The notes: generated from the letters alone by a model not told the origin. Shown: positions 20,482 through 31,410, counted from the first letter of the stretch. The stretch is 64,000 nucleotides of DNA from Chrysophaeum taylorii (GCA_029834535.1 JAQMWT010000057.1:310001-374000); one strand, 5' to 3'. A program made the numbers and translations.

Positions 20482-20694
20482 TATTTCTGCCTCGTCACGA
20501 ATAAAACGAGATTCGTCGAGAATCCACCCGCGCCGCGTGTACGAATTTACTCTACTTTACCTACTACAAGTACTGTACTGAACAATGTTTTTACTGTACT
20601 GTATTGTACTGTACTGAACTGAAAAAAGAAGGAAAGTTGTTTGAGTCAGTTGGATCACTAGGATTTTGAGGAGGTATTCTTTTCTACGCGCGCG

Positions 20695-22789
20695 ATGGGA
20701 GGCGGCACCGAAGCCACCAAGCGCCAGCGCCGATTCGAACACCGCATCCGGCGTGTTGTTGGGCAAAGTTTGGGCTTTGTTGGTGGTCTCGCTCTCTGCC
20801 TTCTGCTTGCGCGCGGGAAACTTCACGGAGCTCCTCAGGATCAGTCCAACTCTGAGGAACTTGAAGTGGACTCATTGTCCGCAATGCCCACCAACGCCGG
20901 CTGCAGTCGACATGAGACACCCAAAGCGTATCCGAGTGCCGATGCAAACCTCACCTGGGATTGGACACCGAGCGAGACCGACACTCGCCCGTGTGCTTGG
21001 TGCGACGCGCATCCAACACACGTATGGTGCAAGGGCTGGGGTGGAAAATATTGCCGCGACGGCAGAACATGCCATATAGCAGTGCGACAACTCTCACTCT
21101 TTTGCGGCCGCGCTGTCGACTCTAGGAAATGCGACGCGCGCTGTCTTCACGCCATATCTTCTAGCCCGATTTCGTGCCTCGACGCGTTTGTCGCCCTCTC
21201 CGACGCGCGCCCCTTAAAGCAGGAAACCGGACGAAAATTGGTGTCCTCAAACTTCTCTTCCCAAAATGAGTTCTTTCCGGGCAACAATGCGATGTCGTAC
21301 CGCCGATTGGGTTCGCTCAGCATCAGCTCGAAGCTGCGACGCGCGCACGTCGCGGCCGCCGCCATCACGGTGCAACACACGCAGGGAGGCTCTCAGCGTA
21401 AAAACAACATGCGATCCAACACGTCGCTCATGCAGACTGCGCTCGAATCAACGCGACGGCGAGCGGCACCGATAGGTGTGCGACGTTTCACGAATTGCAC
21501 AGATTGCGTCGCGACAGACGCGCGCCTGGGTTCGTACGTTCGGGATACCGTGCGGCGACACTGCCAGCTCCATCCCGCAAGCAAATGGGGATATACCACC
21601 ACTAATACTGATGTCGCCGATGGCGTCGTCGACGACCCGTCTCTCAAAAGGGCGCGAAAGGTGTCTGCGCCACGTCAAACTGACGTCGACGCCTCGCCTC
21701 TCGTCGTTTTCATGCACCTCCAAAAAACGGGTGGTTGGTCGCTTGTCGCTCATGCGCAGCGCGTCGGCGTGCGATGCCCGCCGCCTGTCGCCGCTGAGAA
21801 ATTGCATAAAAACACTCGTTCTCACTGCACTTACAAGCCGGAGTTCGCAGAGGACCACGAGCTGCTGCGGAGTGGGGGGCACGACGAGCAACGTGCCGTC
21901 CTCGCCGCGCTCGGGCAGGCATACGGGCTGTTGCACTTGGAACAGGTCATTTCGTTTGTTTTATTTTTATGTTGGAGACGAGCCGCGTCCTCAGGTCATG
22001 AACCCAACGCCCCTACCGCCGAGTCGGACACCGGGTCACCTCCTTTTTGAATACGTGACGGTCATCCGGGAGCCAATCTCGAGGCTTCTCTCGCACTTTC
22101 GCATGGCGACGAGGCCAGTCGATATTCCGGGTCTATACACTGGTCTGCCGTTTCCGGATCGAATGCGTTCGGGGAACTCCGCCGCGACCATTGGGCAGTT
22201 TGCACGTCAGCCACTAACCAATTGCGTGCTATGCTCGAAACGCCGCGTGCGAATGAGGGGAAGCAAGCACGTCAACTCCGATCCTGCGACCATGAGAGGT
22301 GGTGGCGAGTTTAGGCATTGTTGCCGCAAACAATGGAGGTATGCCGCAGATAATTTCTACGTCCGCGAATTGGCGGGAATCGCCTCGCTCTCGGAGCTTA
22401 ACTTTGGTAACGTGTCAGGCGCGCATCTCGAGCTCGCCCTAGAGCGTCTCGAACTCTTCAAAGTTGTCCTCATCACCGAGCGACTCGACCTCGCTCCGAT
22501 TGTTCTGCAACATCGGCTAGGCTGGCCAATTCCAGAAAAGCAGAAGACCGCTTTCGCTCACGTGAATGCCGCTGTCTCCACGGGGGCTGACAACAACAAC
22601 AACAACAAAGAATCACGACGCGGAGAGTCGGACATCGTACAAGAGGCCGAGTTCCGCAAAGACCCGGCGGCACTCGCTTTGCTACGCGAACGCAACGTCT
22701 ACGACCTTCGACTCTACGCTGGTGCCGTGGCAATCTGGGAGGAAGCGCACCGCGAAGCTCTCCAGAGCCCGTCGGACTCGGGCTGTTAA
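20695..22789 (+). CDS. Membrane-anchored (type II) sulfotransferase, two exons
   Basis: Exons 20695-21945 and 21995-22789 give 681 residues. A single hydrophobic anchor near residues 24-38 after a basic N-terminus predicts a Golgi type II protein. The luminal stem (residues about 65-160) is Cys-rich with spaced Cys-Trp pairs. The PAPS 5'-phosphosulfate loop is VVFMHLQKTGGWS at about 337-349, as in heparan/chondroitin sulfotransferases of the Sulfotransfer_2 class, and the 3'-phosphate motif YVTVIREPISRLLSHFR begins exon 2. The two halves are in different frames and only the 49-nt intron joins them. The product should transfer sulfate from PAPS to a glycan; the acceptor is unknown. An Asn run (NNNNNK) lies in a late loop. 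Confidence 0.8.
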
Positions 22790-23083
22790 GCTCGAAGTTC
22801 GCGTTGGAACTCTCGCGATCGACCTCCCGCAGAAGACAGACAATGCGCCACCCGCCTCCACCGAGGGAGGCCTGCTACGTACGTACCTGGGATAACCATG
22901 CAGACAAAGGGGAGCTAACTAAACCCAAGGCGAAGACTTAGTACACCACATCCCCGTGTGCATGCAAACGCCGGCGCGCGGGCATTCTCGAATATTTTAA
23001 TCTTGCGGTGGTTGGCTCAATGATCCTTTTTTCCTGGCTTGTTACTCTCTCGCAAATAAGCGAGTGCGACCAACCCGAGTGTG

Positions 23084-23884
23084 CTATGCGACATCCTCTT
23101 CCAGCGTAGATCCCAGCTCCGCTTTATCGATGCGAGCATCCGCTTTGGTACCACCAGCAGAAGAGGGACTATATTCTGTCGCCTCGACGTCCTTCGGTGG
23201 TGGTGGCGAAAAGGCTCGTCGCTCATTGTCCGGAGCCGCAAACAGAGGCGCGATGCGTCCGTAATGTTTTTGCTGCTTGAGCAGCTTGCGTCGCGCTCGG
23301 CCGCGGCGAATGGCGTCGTCATCGCGATACTGTTCGGCGAGGTTTCGGCGCCAGGCAGCGCGCACCTCGTCGTCCTTGAGGACGCGATAGTCGATGCCGA
23401 GCGCGCGGGACGAGCGCGCTTCCTTATCGTCCATCGCGTTGGGCGCGACGATCTTAGCGATCCCTGCGAAGGCGATGAGCCGATAGCACCGGCTGCAGGG
23501 CGCGCGCGTGACGTAGAGCGAGGCGCCCTCGAGGCGGACACCGCGGCGCGCGGCGTCGCAGATCGCCGAAGCCTCGGCGTGGACATCGCTTCTCGCCTCG
23601 CCAAACAATGGCGCGTTGCATGACTCGACCAGGACCTCGTCGTCGCGCGCGATGCAGCAACCCATGTGGCCATCTTTAGCCTCGGAATTTCGAGCCAGCA
23701 GGTACGCCAAATCCATAAGGTTCTCGTCCGGAGATCGCGACTCCTCCAAATACCATCCGAACCGATTCAAAGGCTCGCGACGAGGCTGGAGGAAGTATGG
23801 CACGTCCGCCTCCATCGCTCGCACCGAGGTTTTGGTGAGATGGTGATACCGCAAGCGAGCAACAAGCAGACCCGCGAGGCGCAT
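23084..23884 (-). CDS. Cytidine/deoxycytidylate deaminase family protein
   Basis: 266 residues. The zinc site is complete: His102-Ala-Glu104 in SDVHAEASAIC and Pro129-Cys130-x2-Cys133 in TRAPCSRCYRLIAFAGI. This is the pattern of dCMP and cytidine-type deaminases (dCMP_cyt_deam_1). Residues 24-60 (MEADVPYFLQPRREPLNRFG) form an extension and Met24 could be the true start. The C-terminal 100 residues are basic, then acidic and Pro-rich, and carry no known domain. The substrate (free nucleotide, tRNA base or pterin-like compound) cannot be told from the sequence. It is divergent from the gene at 24002 with 117 bp between starts. Confidence 0.8.
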   Translation of the reverse strand: MRLAGLLVARLRYHHLTKTSVRAMEADVPYFLQPRREPLNRFGWYLEESRSPDENLMDLAYLLARNSEAKDGHMGCCIARDDEVLVESCNAPLFGEARSDVHAEASAICDAARRGVRLEGASLYVTRAPCSRCYRLIAFAGIAKIVAPNAMDDKEARSSRALGIDYRVLKDDEVRAAWRRNLAEQYRDDDAIRRGRARRKLLKQQKHYGRIAPLFAAPDNERRAFSPPPPKDVEATEYSPSSAGGTKADARIDKAELGSTLEEDVA

Positions 23885-24001
23885 CCCAAACCCTTCAAGT
23901 CTCTGGTCGACATTAAAAAAAAACCCTAGGTGACTGAAAACACACTTATTAGCAGCCGTCGGTCCACCTTTAAAAACCCTAACTACTGACGTCTTGATCC
24001 A

Positions 24002-24733
24002 ATGGGGTTTTCTATGCTATTATTCTTCTTCGCCGCGGTCGTCGCCGGCATACGGTACGAAGAGTTCCTGCTGCCGGCCCCGTCTTATGCCGTCGAGCTT
24101 AATTCGACCGAGGGCTGGAATCTCTTGACGCGGCAAACGACGCTGTCTCGCTCCTACCAGGCGCTGTCGATCCACTTTGAAACCCAAGTGACCGAGAGCT
24201 ACTGCGGCATCGCGTCGGCCGTCGCCGTCTTCAACTCGTTACCCGTCCCTCCCGTCCCCGTCGACCCGACCTATTCGCCCTACGCCTACTGGACGCAGTC
24301 GGTCCTCGGCAGCGACGCGTGCGTTGTCGGGATCCACGATCCGACGTACGGCTCGACGAGGTCGCAGCTGGCGGCCATGCTCGGTGACTGCTTCCCGGTC
24401 AAAGTCCTCAACGTCTCGGCCACCGACTCGCTCGCCGATATGCGCTCGATCGTCTTCGACGCGCTGAGCGACAACGCGACGACACACCTCGTCGCCAATT
24501 TTGATCGCCAGGGCCTTAACGAAACAGGTGGCGGCCACTTTTCGCCCGTGGCTGCCTACGACCCTGTTGGCGATCTCGTCCTCATCCTTGACGTCGCCAA
24601 GTACAAGTACCCACCGCTCTGGGTGCCGCTCGCCGACCTCGTGGCCGCGATGGATACCGTCGACCCAGACTCGCGAGCCATGCGGGGCCTCCTCGTTTTG
24701 GCCCACAAGGACAACGGCGCAGCCGCCTTGTAG
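24002..24733 (+). CDS. Secreted phytochelatin-synthase-like cysteine peptidase
   Basis: 243 residues with a signal peptide (MGFSMLLFFFAAVVAG). The papain-like triad of the phytochelatin synthase fold is present: Cys68 in TESYCGIASAVAVFNSL, His179 in GGGHFSPVAAYDP and Asp197 in LVLILDVAKYKYPPLWV. It matches only the N-terminal catalytic half of plant enzymes and has no Cys-rich metal-sensing C-terminus, so it resembles the short bacterial forms. By family knowledge it would cleave the Gly from glutathione or make short phytochelatins, in the vacuole or outside the cell given the signal peptide. The gene has no intron. Confidence 0.85.
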   Translation: MGFSMLLFFFAAVVAGIRYEEFLLPAPSYAVELNSTEGWNLLTRQTTLSRSYQALSIHFETQVTESYCGIASAVAVFNSLPVPPVPVDPTYSPYAYWTQSVLGSDACVVGIHDPTYGSTRSQLAAMLGDCFPVKVLNVSATDSLADMRSIVFDALSDNATTHLVANFDRQGLNETGGGHFSPVAAYDPVGDLVLILDVAKYKYPPLWVPLADLVAAMDTVDPDSRAMRGLLVLAHKDNGAAAL

Positions 24734-26594
24734 GTGCTCCGTAATGTACATACCGCACCCCCCGAAAGCATAATGAGTTATCCGTTCATTCGTGACCGTG
24801 TGTGATTTGATTTTAATCATATACCCACGAGCGACTTTTCTCTGCGTGCGCATGACGAGTCGCCGGGCTCCGTTTTGCTCGCTTGGTTCTATTAGCCGCG
24901 TCTTTCACGCTCCGGTTGTCGATGATTTTTGTTGTCGCGAGCTGGTGTTCGGCGAGCTTCTTTTTTTTTTTGTTGCCAACAGCCTCGTAGGCCAGGAGGA
25001 TTGATTTTTCGAGGACTCGCTCCGGATCCGGCTTCTTTCTTCGCCGCCCTCTTTGCTACTATCTTTCTCTCTCTTTGCACCTGCGACCTTCCACTCTGGC
25101 TCTTTGGCCCTACGAGGCGCGTGGCACCAAAATCAAATGGCAAGACTCGAATAGATTATTACCGGAGCTGCTGATGAGACCGATGTCGAAACTCTCTCTT
25201 CCACCTCCTGCTTGAGAAAGATCATCAATCAATGTGACGCGTCAAAAAGTAAATTATTTTCACCGCCGACTTCGCCGACGCCAGCAGAATGGCCCCAGAG
25301 CGGCTCCTATGTTGCTGCACACAGGCTCCATTCGTTCCTCAACTCTCGGAAAGCCGGTAGAGCCATAGTGCAGCAAGATTTCCTGAGTATATTCAACTTG
25401 CGGACTTGACGCGGACACGAAATGGAACCGGAGAATGTTACGGAAGATGAGAAGTCCCGAATTCGCACTGACGTCGAGCGGATCGAAGAGCTCGGTTGCT
25501 GGCTGGCTGGCTGATATCCAACGATGCGCTCTAGGCGCGATGGGCGAGGACTTGATACGCCTCAAGGGGCCGTTCCAAGCGTTCACAAATGCGCTTGCAT
25601 TGGACCCCACCGAGCAGCACCGGCGGGTGCCACACCAGGACTCCTTGGGCAGCAGACGCCACACCTACTGCAGCAATCTCGCGACCAGGTGGCGCCTTGC
25701 GGCGGCGCGGGGTCGGCGCTCCCGCGGAGCTGGCTCGACATGCACCTGTGGGTAAGGCCGCCTCAACAAGTGCAAGCCGTGGCATCACAGCCTCGATTGC
25801 TACGACAGGGACTTCCAGCAGGCAACCAAATGGGGCGAGATCTCGGCGACGGACGAGTCGACTAAGACCGCTCTGGAAAAAAAGATATCGGACGTTGGTG
25901 CCTCCGCGACATCGCGCTGTCGCCCGCAAGGAACTAGCCAGGACGCTAAAATAATACGCCCGGACTTTCTTCTGGAAAGACCTCATCCTCAAGGCCACGG
26001 AGTTCGGCTTTTGCATCAATGAGCCCCACGAGAGTGGGAAGGCGCCCGTCCCATCAGAGCCGATGAGCTCCAAGCTGCGCTTATCGAGGAGCTTGGTCTT
26101 CAGTCCGCCCCCACCCTGGCCCCGGAGATTCAGCCCGACGGCCTGCACCCGCTGCCTCACCTTGATTGGTCCTCAAACGATCCTCGCGGTCGGCCCCGCG
26201 ACAGAAGTTTCGTCGTCGTTTGCTGCCACCTGTCCTTGGCTTGTGCCGCTCCGCCGCCTCGTGACCGCCCCTCTTGCATTCTTCCTCCTTGTCGTCATCG
26301 CTGTCCCCACACCCGGCCGCGGACTCTCTGTGCTTTGGGTGTTTCGGCCACCGAACGGTGCTCCGTCAACTCTCGGCGCCGGGGACGCGAATGGCAATAA
26401 GAGGGGTAGGCCACCACGACGGAGATGGGAGATGGGCGGCGGAGGAGATGGACTTGAAGCGAACTCCACGTCAGCAGCGCTTGAAAAAGAACTTTCTCTC
26501 TTACGCACTTACGTTGACGTTTCGGAGAGTACCTCGAGCGCTGATAGGCCCATCTTTGGAGCGCTCATCAGCCGTCCCCGTGTTGGATTCCAAG
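24734..26594. other. Intergenic with a decayed element-like frame
   Basis: No confident gene. A poly-T tract lies at 24961-24971. The stretch 25435-26021 is listed separately. From 26030 to 26594, upstream of the CIA30-MsrB gene, open frames reach upstream of the chosen start but lack domains. Confidence 0.3.
25435..26021 (+). pseudogene. Decayed retroelement-like frame with a Cys/His knuckle
   Basis: One frame is open from 25435 to 26021 apart from a single TAA at 25753-25755. Across that stop it reads a Cys/His cluster (CTCG, stop, then GRLNKCKPWHHSLDC) spaced much like a zinc knuckle, followed by a charged segment (KWGEISATDESTKTALEKKI). This looks like a gag remnant with one nonsense mutation. 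The assignment is tentative. Confidence 0.3.
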
Positions 26595-27779
26595 ATGATG
26601 ATGCAGATGATCATGTCGCTGTTCTTCGCGGCCGCCAGGGCAACAACGATTTCGCTCGTGACGTTCGACGGTGCGACGGGCACTACTTTCAACTTCGTTG
26701 AACTTAATGACCCGGTCATGGGCGGTCAATCCGTCGGGACGTGGTCGACTGACGATGGATTCGGCATCATGAACGGCACCGTAAAGGACGTGCCGTCGTT
26801 GTCCGCGCCGGGGTTCATCAAGGCGTTCGCCGACGGCACCTTCGCCGACGCGTCTTCCGCGAGCGGCGGCTCGCTCGTGCTCTCGGTCCGGTCGACGACG
26901 CCCGAATTTGAGGGCTTCCGCATCAGCGTCGCCAGCGGAACAACCTCGCCGTCCTACGCGTGCTCGGGGGGCGGCTCGATTCCCTATAGCCGTGGGTGCT
27001 ACAAGGCAGGTTTCTCCGTGCCGGCGGGCGACGACTTCGCCGACGTTCTCGTCCCTTTTGCCAACTTCAGCGATCTCTGGTCGCCGTACACGGGCGACGC
27101 GACCACGACATGCGCCGAGGACGGATCGGCCTGCCTCAACGCGACCAAACTCGCGGCGATCATCCGCCTCGAGTTCTGGGCCGAGGGTTACGACGGTTCG
27201 GTTCACCTCGAGGTCGAGAGCGTCTCGGCGACGTCCGCGACCGTCGGAGACTCGCCCCCCGCGGCATACGACACCTGCCAAGGCCCCGTGCAATCTGAAC
27301 TTCTCTACGGCATCTCGGGCCGCACCACACCAGCCGGCGTCCCCGTGGCCGTCGACGACGACGAAACCCTCGCGGATGCTGTCTGTTGCGACATCCGAGT
27401 GCAAGACTATGCGGAGCCTCAATATCTGTATGAGGCGCCCGATATCGACCTCTTCGGCAAGATCAACACGACGACCACTTTCTACGACTCTGTCTGCGGT
27501 CTCCCACTCTTCACCGCCCCAGTCAATCGCACCATGGCCGACTTCGAGGCCGACACGCTAGAGCACGGATGGCCATCATTCCGCATCGAAGAAGTCAACT
27601 TCGACAACGTTATCACCAACGAGACCACCGGCTTTGTCACCTCGACGTGCGGCACCCACCTCGGCTCCTTCCTGCCGGACGACCAAGGCGACCGCTGGTG
27701 CATTGACCTCTCCTGCATCGCTGGCACGCCTGCCTTCGGCCTAACTGCTTCCCCCCCCGCTGCCACCGCTCCCCTTTAG
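26595..27779 (+). CDS. Secreted CIA30 domain fused to an MsrB-like domain
   Basis: 394 residues from the ATG at 26595, chosen because it begins a signal peptide (MIMSLFFAAARATT). Residues about 20-210 form a CIA30/NADH dehydrogenase intermediate-associated beta-sandwich, with the hallmark VELNDPVMGGQSVGTW at 35-50 (family VNDxVMGG). Residues about 265-385 match methionine sulfoxide reductase B: CGLPLF (301-306), GWPSF (325-329), CGTHLGSFLPDDQGDRWC and the catalytic-position Cys369 in RWCIDLSC. Each of the two usual zinc CxxC pairs keeps only one Cys, so a zinc-free form is likely. A secreted repair enzyme for methionine-R-sulfoxide tethered to a carbohydrate-binding-like sandwich is a plausible role, inferred only. 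The open frame extends upstream to 26274, but that part lacks domains. Confidence 0.8.
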   Translation: MMMQMIMSLFFAAARATTISLVTFDGATGTTFNFVELNDPVMGGQSVGTWSTDDGFGIMNGTVKDVPSLSAPGFIKAFADGTFADASSASGGSLVLSVRSTTPEFEGFRISVASGTTSPSYACSGGGSIPYSRGCYKAGFSVPAGDDFADVLVPFANFSDLWSPYTGDATTTCAEDGSACLNATKLAAIIRLEFWAEGYDGSVHLEVESVSATSATVGDSPPAAYDTCQGPVQSELLYGISGRTTPAGVPVAVDDDETLADAVCCDIRVQDYAEPQYLYEAPDIDLFGKINTTTTFYDSVCGLPLFTAPVNRTMADFEADTLEHGWPSFRIEEVNFDNVITNETTGFVTSTCGTHLGSFLPDDQGDRWCIDLSCIAGTPAFGLTASPPAATAPL

Positions 27780-29561
27780 CGGACACGGCATATGCCCTAA
27801 AAGTTGACCTAGCGTGATGAGTTGAATTGGAACTGAATTCAAATTGTTTGCCCTGTTGACCCAACGACCCAAGCACGCCTGGCACGATAAGAGCAATACG
27901 AGCGTCGACAGAAAGAATATATTATCCCTCGCGTCATCAAGAAGCTTCGAATGGCGAATGGGCTGCTGCTGAATACATCGGCCCTTTATTTGTCCGAGAG
28001 TGTATTGCGATGCGGCCCCGTGGTGAGGGAGTTTGGTCGCATAACAATGTGAGGGGATTGGCATTTATTTGCCTCGAACGAAGGAGAAACTAAAAGAAAA
28101 CATGTGCAACAAAGAGGTTTTTTTCCCGAATTGGCTTCGTACCAGCCAGGCGTCTAATTCCCCAAGTAGCGCCCATTCTGAGGATCAGCCAGTGGCAGGT
28201 ACTGTGTGTGTAATTCATTTACCAGTTACTAAATCGCAACCCTTCCCTTCTTCCTACCTTTGCCTCTGATGAGAATGTGCGTTCTTGCTTTATCCGTCTT
28301 CCCCTCTGCGCGCACGTCTTTTGTATTCATGGTGCTTCCTTGTTTCCTTGCGCTCATCCATTCTGGCTCTTTGAGCATGGGACTTGCAAACCATAATAAT
28401 AATAAATCGCAACCCGGCGTGCGAGCTACAAGAGGCGGCACAGACAATCGGTGGAGATCGCGACCCAGCATCATACTTTGCGAATGTGTAAGCGGCGTAT
28501 AGACTCGCAGTCTGCCTCGCTTTGGAGCTGCGGAGTCTCAAGATCTGGAGGACGTGCCGCAAACCTGCTAGTGTCAGCCAAACGCTCCCAGCAGCGGCGT
28601 CCGCACCAGTCCCTAGTTTATCGTTGGGGAGTCCGATGCTGAGGTCGCTCACGAAGTTTCGAAGCCGCCGCCTTGACGAGCGTGGCCTGGCGAGCGACTT
28701 GTGCGTTCCTGATTCCAGCGAGGAATTTGTCGATTATCGTCGAGATGCGAAATAAGCCACTTAGTAGCGGCGGCCTTGATTGGTGACTGGGGCCAGTTCC
28801 AAGCGAATGAGCTCGCCTCGAAGCGAGAGAACACATTGGTTCCAGGTCCCCTTTCGTCCACAGCGGCTGTAGACGCGACCGTTGTTCGCAACGGCTCTTG
28901 GCGGCGGAGCATCGTTGTCGTCGTTGCTGTCGTCTCGGTGGATGTGGAGAAACGTCTACCCCTCGAGAGCGGACTGGCGTAACTAAAACGGCGTATGCCC
29001 CAGATGTGGGCTATCATTCTGGCAGAAATGTTGAGCTCGTGGAGCCGTTTATCACGAGGGTCGACAGCGCCCCGGCATGGTCATGAGCGGTAACGAGTGG
29101 CCCGCGTCTCATTTGACGACAACACCACGCGAGTCGCCGGTTCTTCGCAACCCGCGTGCTTCGTGAAGATGAGGGCGTAACAGTTGCTCTTATTGTGAAT
29201 GGCGCCCACGGGTTTGGTCGGTGGACCTCGTTGAGGATTGCCAGGAGGTCGCCATGGCAACTCATTCTTGACATACTTTAAGATGCACGCGTTTTTTTTG
29301 AGAAAGTCATCGTCGCATAACCCGTCGAGCAAGCATCCTACTTTCTGAGCGGTGGCATTCATCGCGTTGTGTCGAAGAAGTCATCAACGAACTTAAGATG
29401 ATACAATCCGATGTAGGCCCCAGCATGCCGACGTTGTTGCCGTGGTTCGACGTCGCACCGTTCAATTTCAGATTTGGCGGTGTGGTTATTAATTTCGTAC
29501 TCTCAAGTTTAAGCTATCTGCAATTACTTTCTTCCAGCGAGGGAATGGTGTCGTAGGGACC
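27780..29561. other. Intergenic with a dispersed repeat; no gene recognised
   Basis: Several minus-strand frames (28290-28652, 28649-29017, 29081-29362) have protein-like composition but no domain I know, and they are interrupted relative to each other. The part 28228-28420 is a repeat shared with 39600-39800 (separate entry). Confidence 0.3.
28228..28420 (-). repeat. Dispersed repeat, copy related to 39600-39800
   Basis: Read on the minus strand it has an ATT/ATA-rich start, then atggtttgcaagtccca, then caaagagccagaatggatga and a purine-rich tail. The plus strand at 39600-39800 has the same order with a few differences (translated, WFASPMLKEPEWMSA versus WFATPRLKEQEWMSA). A related piece (aagagccagaatga) occurs at 36485 and 41516. 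Confidence 0.65.
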
Positions 29562-30335
29562 ATGCGCAGCTCGTGGGTTTGGTTGGTCGGCGTCGTTGCG
29601 TCGGAGCGCTGTGCGATCGTGCCTGAAGCAATCGTCCCGGCCGAGAAGGTGGGATCTGCGATGCGATGCAAGGAGCTGCTGGTGGGGGGCATGCAAGCAA
29701 CGGGATCGACGTTGACGTACCAGTTACTCAGGGCGGTGAGCGAGCTCGGCAACACGTCGGTCGTCGTGCGCAAAGGACACTATGGCGACCCTCGCGCTCT
29801 TGGAGCGTGTGTCGTGGCGACTTACCGCGACTTCCGCGACGTCGTGTGTTCGCACGCGAGAAGAGATCCGCGCGGTTTTCGCCAGTGCCCGTCGTGCACG
29901 CCTGTGGAGCTCGAGGAGCGTGTGCGGGGCGTGGTCAACCACCTCTTCCCCGCGCAGGGCGCGAGGCTGCGGCAGTTCGACCGCGGCGGAGCGATTCTAT
30001 TGAGATACGAGTCTTTCGTCGATTGTCCCGAGCGCGTCGTGAGCGCCTTCGCGCGCTGGCTAGATATCGACGTAAGTGCCCAAGCGGCGAGGCGACTCGC
30101 CGACGAGTGGTCGCTTGCCGCCAACAAAGCTCGCAGCGAGGCAGTGGGCAGCTCGTTTCGGCGGTACGACAAGGAGACCCACATCCACGGATACCACATT
30201 TCCCAAGGCGGTCACTCGCGAGCGTGGCGCACTTGCCTCACACCCGAAGTGCTCGCGTATGTGGAGGCACGAGTCACACCAGAGCTACTTCGCGACTACG
30301 GTTACTCGACGGCGGGCTCGGGCGAACCTTTTTGA
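29562..30335 (+). CDS. Sulfotransferase-like protein
   Basis: 257 residues beginning with a hydrophobic, possibly secretory N-terminus (MRSSWVWLVGVVASERC). A P-loop-like PAPS site is seen at about residues 41-56 (VGGMQATGSTLTYQLLRA), the 3'-phosphate region at about 88-100 (YRDFRDVVCSHARRD), and a later block, LLRYESFVDCPERVVSAFARWLDI, is typical of sulfotransferase-fold enzymes near the C-terminus. It is shorter than and unlike the enzyme at 20695-22789. The acceptor is unknown. No intron is needed. Confidence 0.7.
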   Translation: MRSSWVWLVGVVASERCAIVPEAIVPAEKVGSAMRCKELLVGGMQATGSTLTYQLLRAVSELGNTSVVVRKGHYGDPRALGACVVATYRDFRDVVCSHARRDPRGFRQCPSCTPVELEERVRGVVNHLFPAQGARLRQFDRGGAILLRYESFVDCPERVVSAFARWLDIDVSAQAARRLADEWSLAANKARSEAVGSSFRRYDKETHIHGYHISQGGHSRAWRTCLTPEVLAYVEARVTPELLRDYGYSTAGSGEPF

Positions 30336-30920
30336 TCGATCATCGCCGGTATATGCGGATAATAACGTCGTCGCCGCCGCCGCCGCCGCCGCCGAAAATT
30401 AGGTAATGTGCCTACGATAGAGCACGCCCCAGTCGAGGCAGTTCCATCGTAGCGCCAAGAGGGGCGCCACCACGGATAATATGGTACGAGCGCTCCTGAG
30501 CACGCACCTTGTCGGGAAGGGAGAGGAGAGGAAAGGAGAGGAGACGATTACGAACGAACTTGCACCGGAGGAGGACCTCGGGGGAAGGAGTTGGCACTGC
30601 AGGGGCGAGTCCCCGAACCGAAGTAATGGCAGCAGCAGAGGTCGCGGATGACCTCGGGTGGTGACTGGATCGGAGGTTGTCTCGCAGAAAAATCGTGGGG
30701 CGCAGTCTTCTCGTGCAAAGAAAGAGACAAGCTCTCGAGAGTAACGACAAATTCGATATGGTGGGAGGGAGGCACACGGCGCGAGAGGGATGTGTGGGTG
30801 GTCGTCGAGGTGATATGATTGACGCAGCACGTGAATCGCAGCACGCCCTCGCGCGGACACAATACATGATGTGCGTACGCGGTCTCGGAAATACGAGAGA
30901 GCCACTTGGAGCGAAACGAA
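30336..30920. other. 3' region between convergent genes, with a (GCC)n tract
   Basis: A (CGC)n microsatellite sits at about 30369-30393. The rest is purine-rich (30515-30545) and has no recognisable gene. Confidence 0.45.
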
Positions 30921-31410
30921 TCACGCGACGAGGCGATCCTCGTGCGAGGCCTTGGCAGCTACGAGGAGGTCGTCGATGATCGCGTTGAAGGTCGGCGAGG
31001 GGCGCATGACCTTGTCGGCTGATTCGGCGTCAAACTTGTAGTAGCCCCCGAGATCGACCGAGTCGCCGGCCCCTGCCTGGATCTCGGCGAGGATAGTGTG
31101 TTCGTTGTCGGTGAGCGCCTGGGCGACGGGCTGCATGAGTTTGGCGACAGCGAGATCGTCGGTTTGGTCGGCGAGGGCCTGCGCCCAGTACTTCGCGAGG
31201 TAGTAGTGCGAGCCGCGATTGTCTAGCTGCTTGGGCTTGCGCTTAGGGCTCTTGTTGTTCTTGAGGATGTTCCCAGTGGCCTCGTTGAGGGTCTTGGCGG
31301 CGAGGGCGGCGCCTGCGTTTGCCGTCTTGTTGGCGAGGTCTTCGAGCGCGACGGCGAGCGCGAGGAATTCGCCGAGCGAATCCCATCGCAGGTGATTGTT
31401 CTTGACGAGT

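Noticed and set aside
26568-27422. A 284-codon minus-strand frame opposite the CIA30-MsrB gene
   Set aside because: No domain and antisense-type composition.
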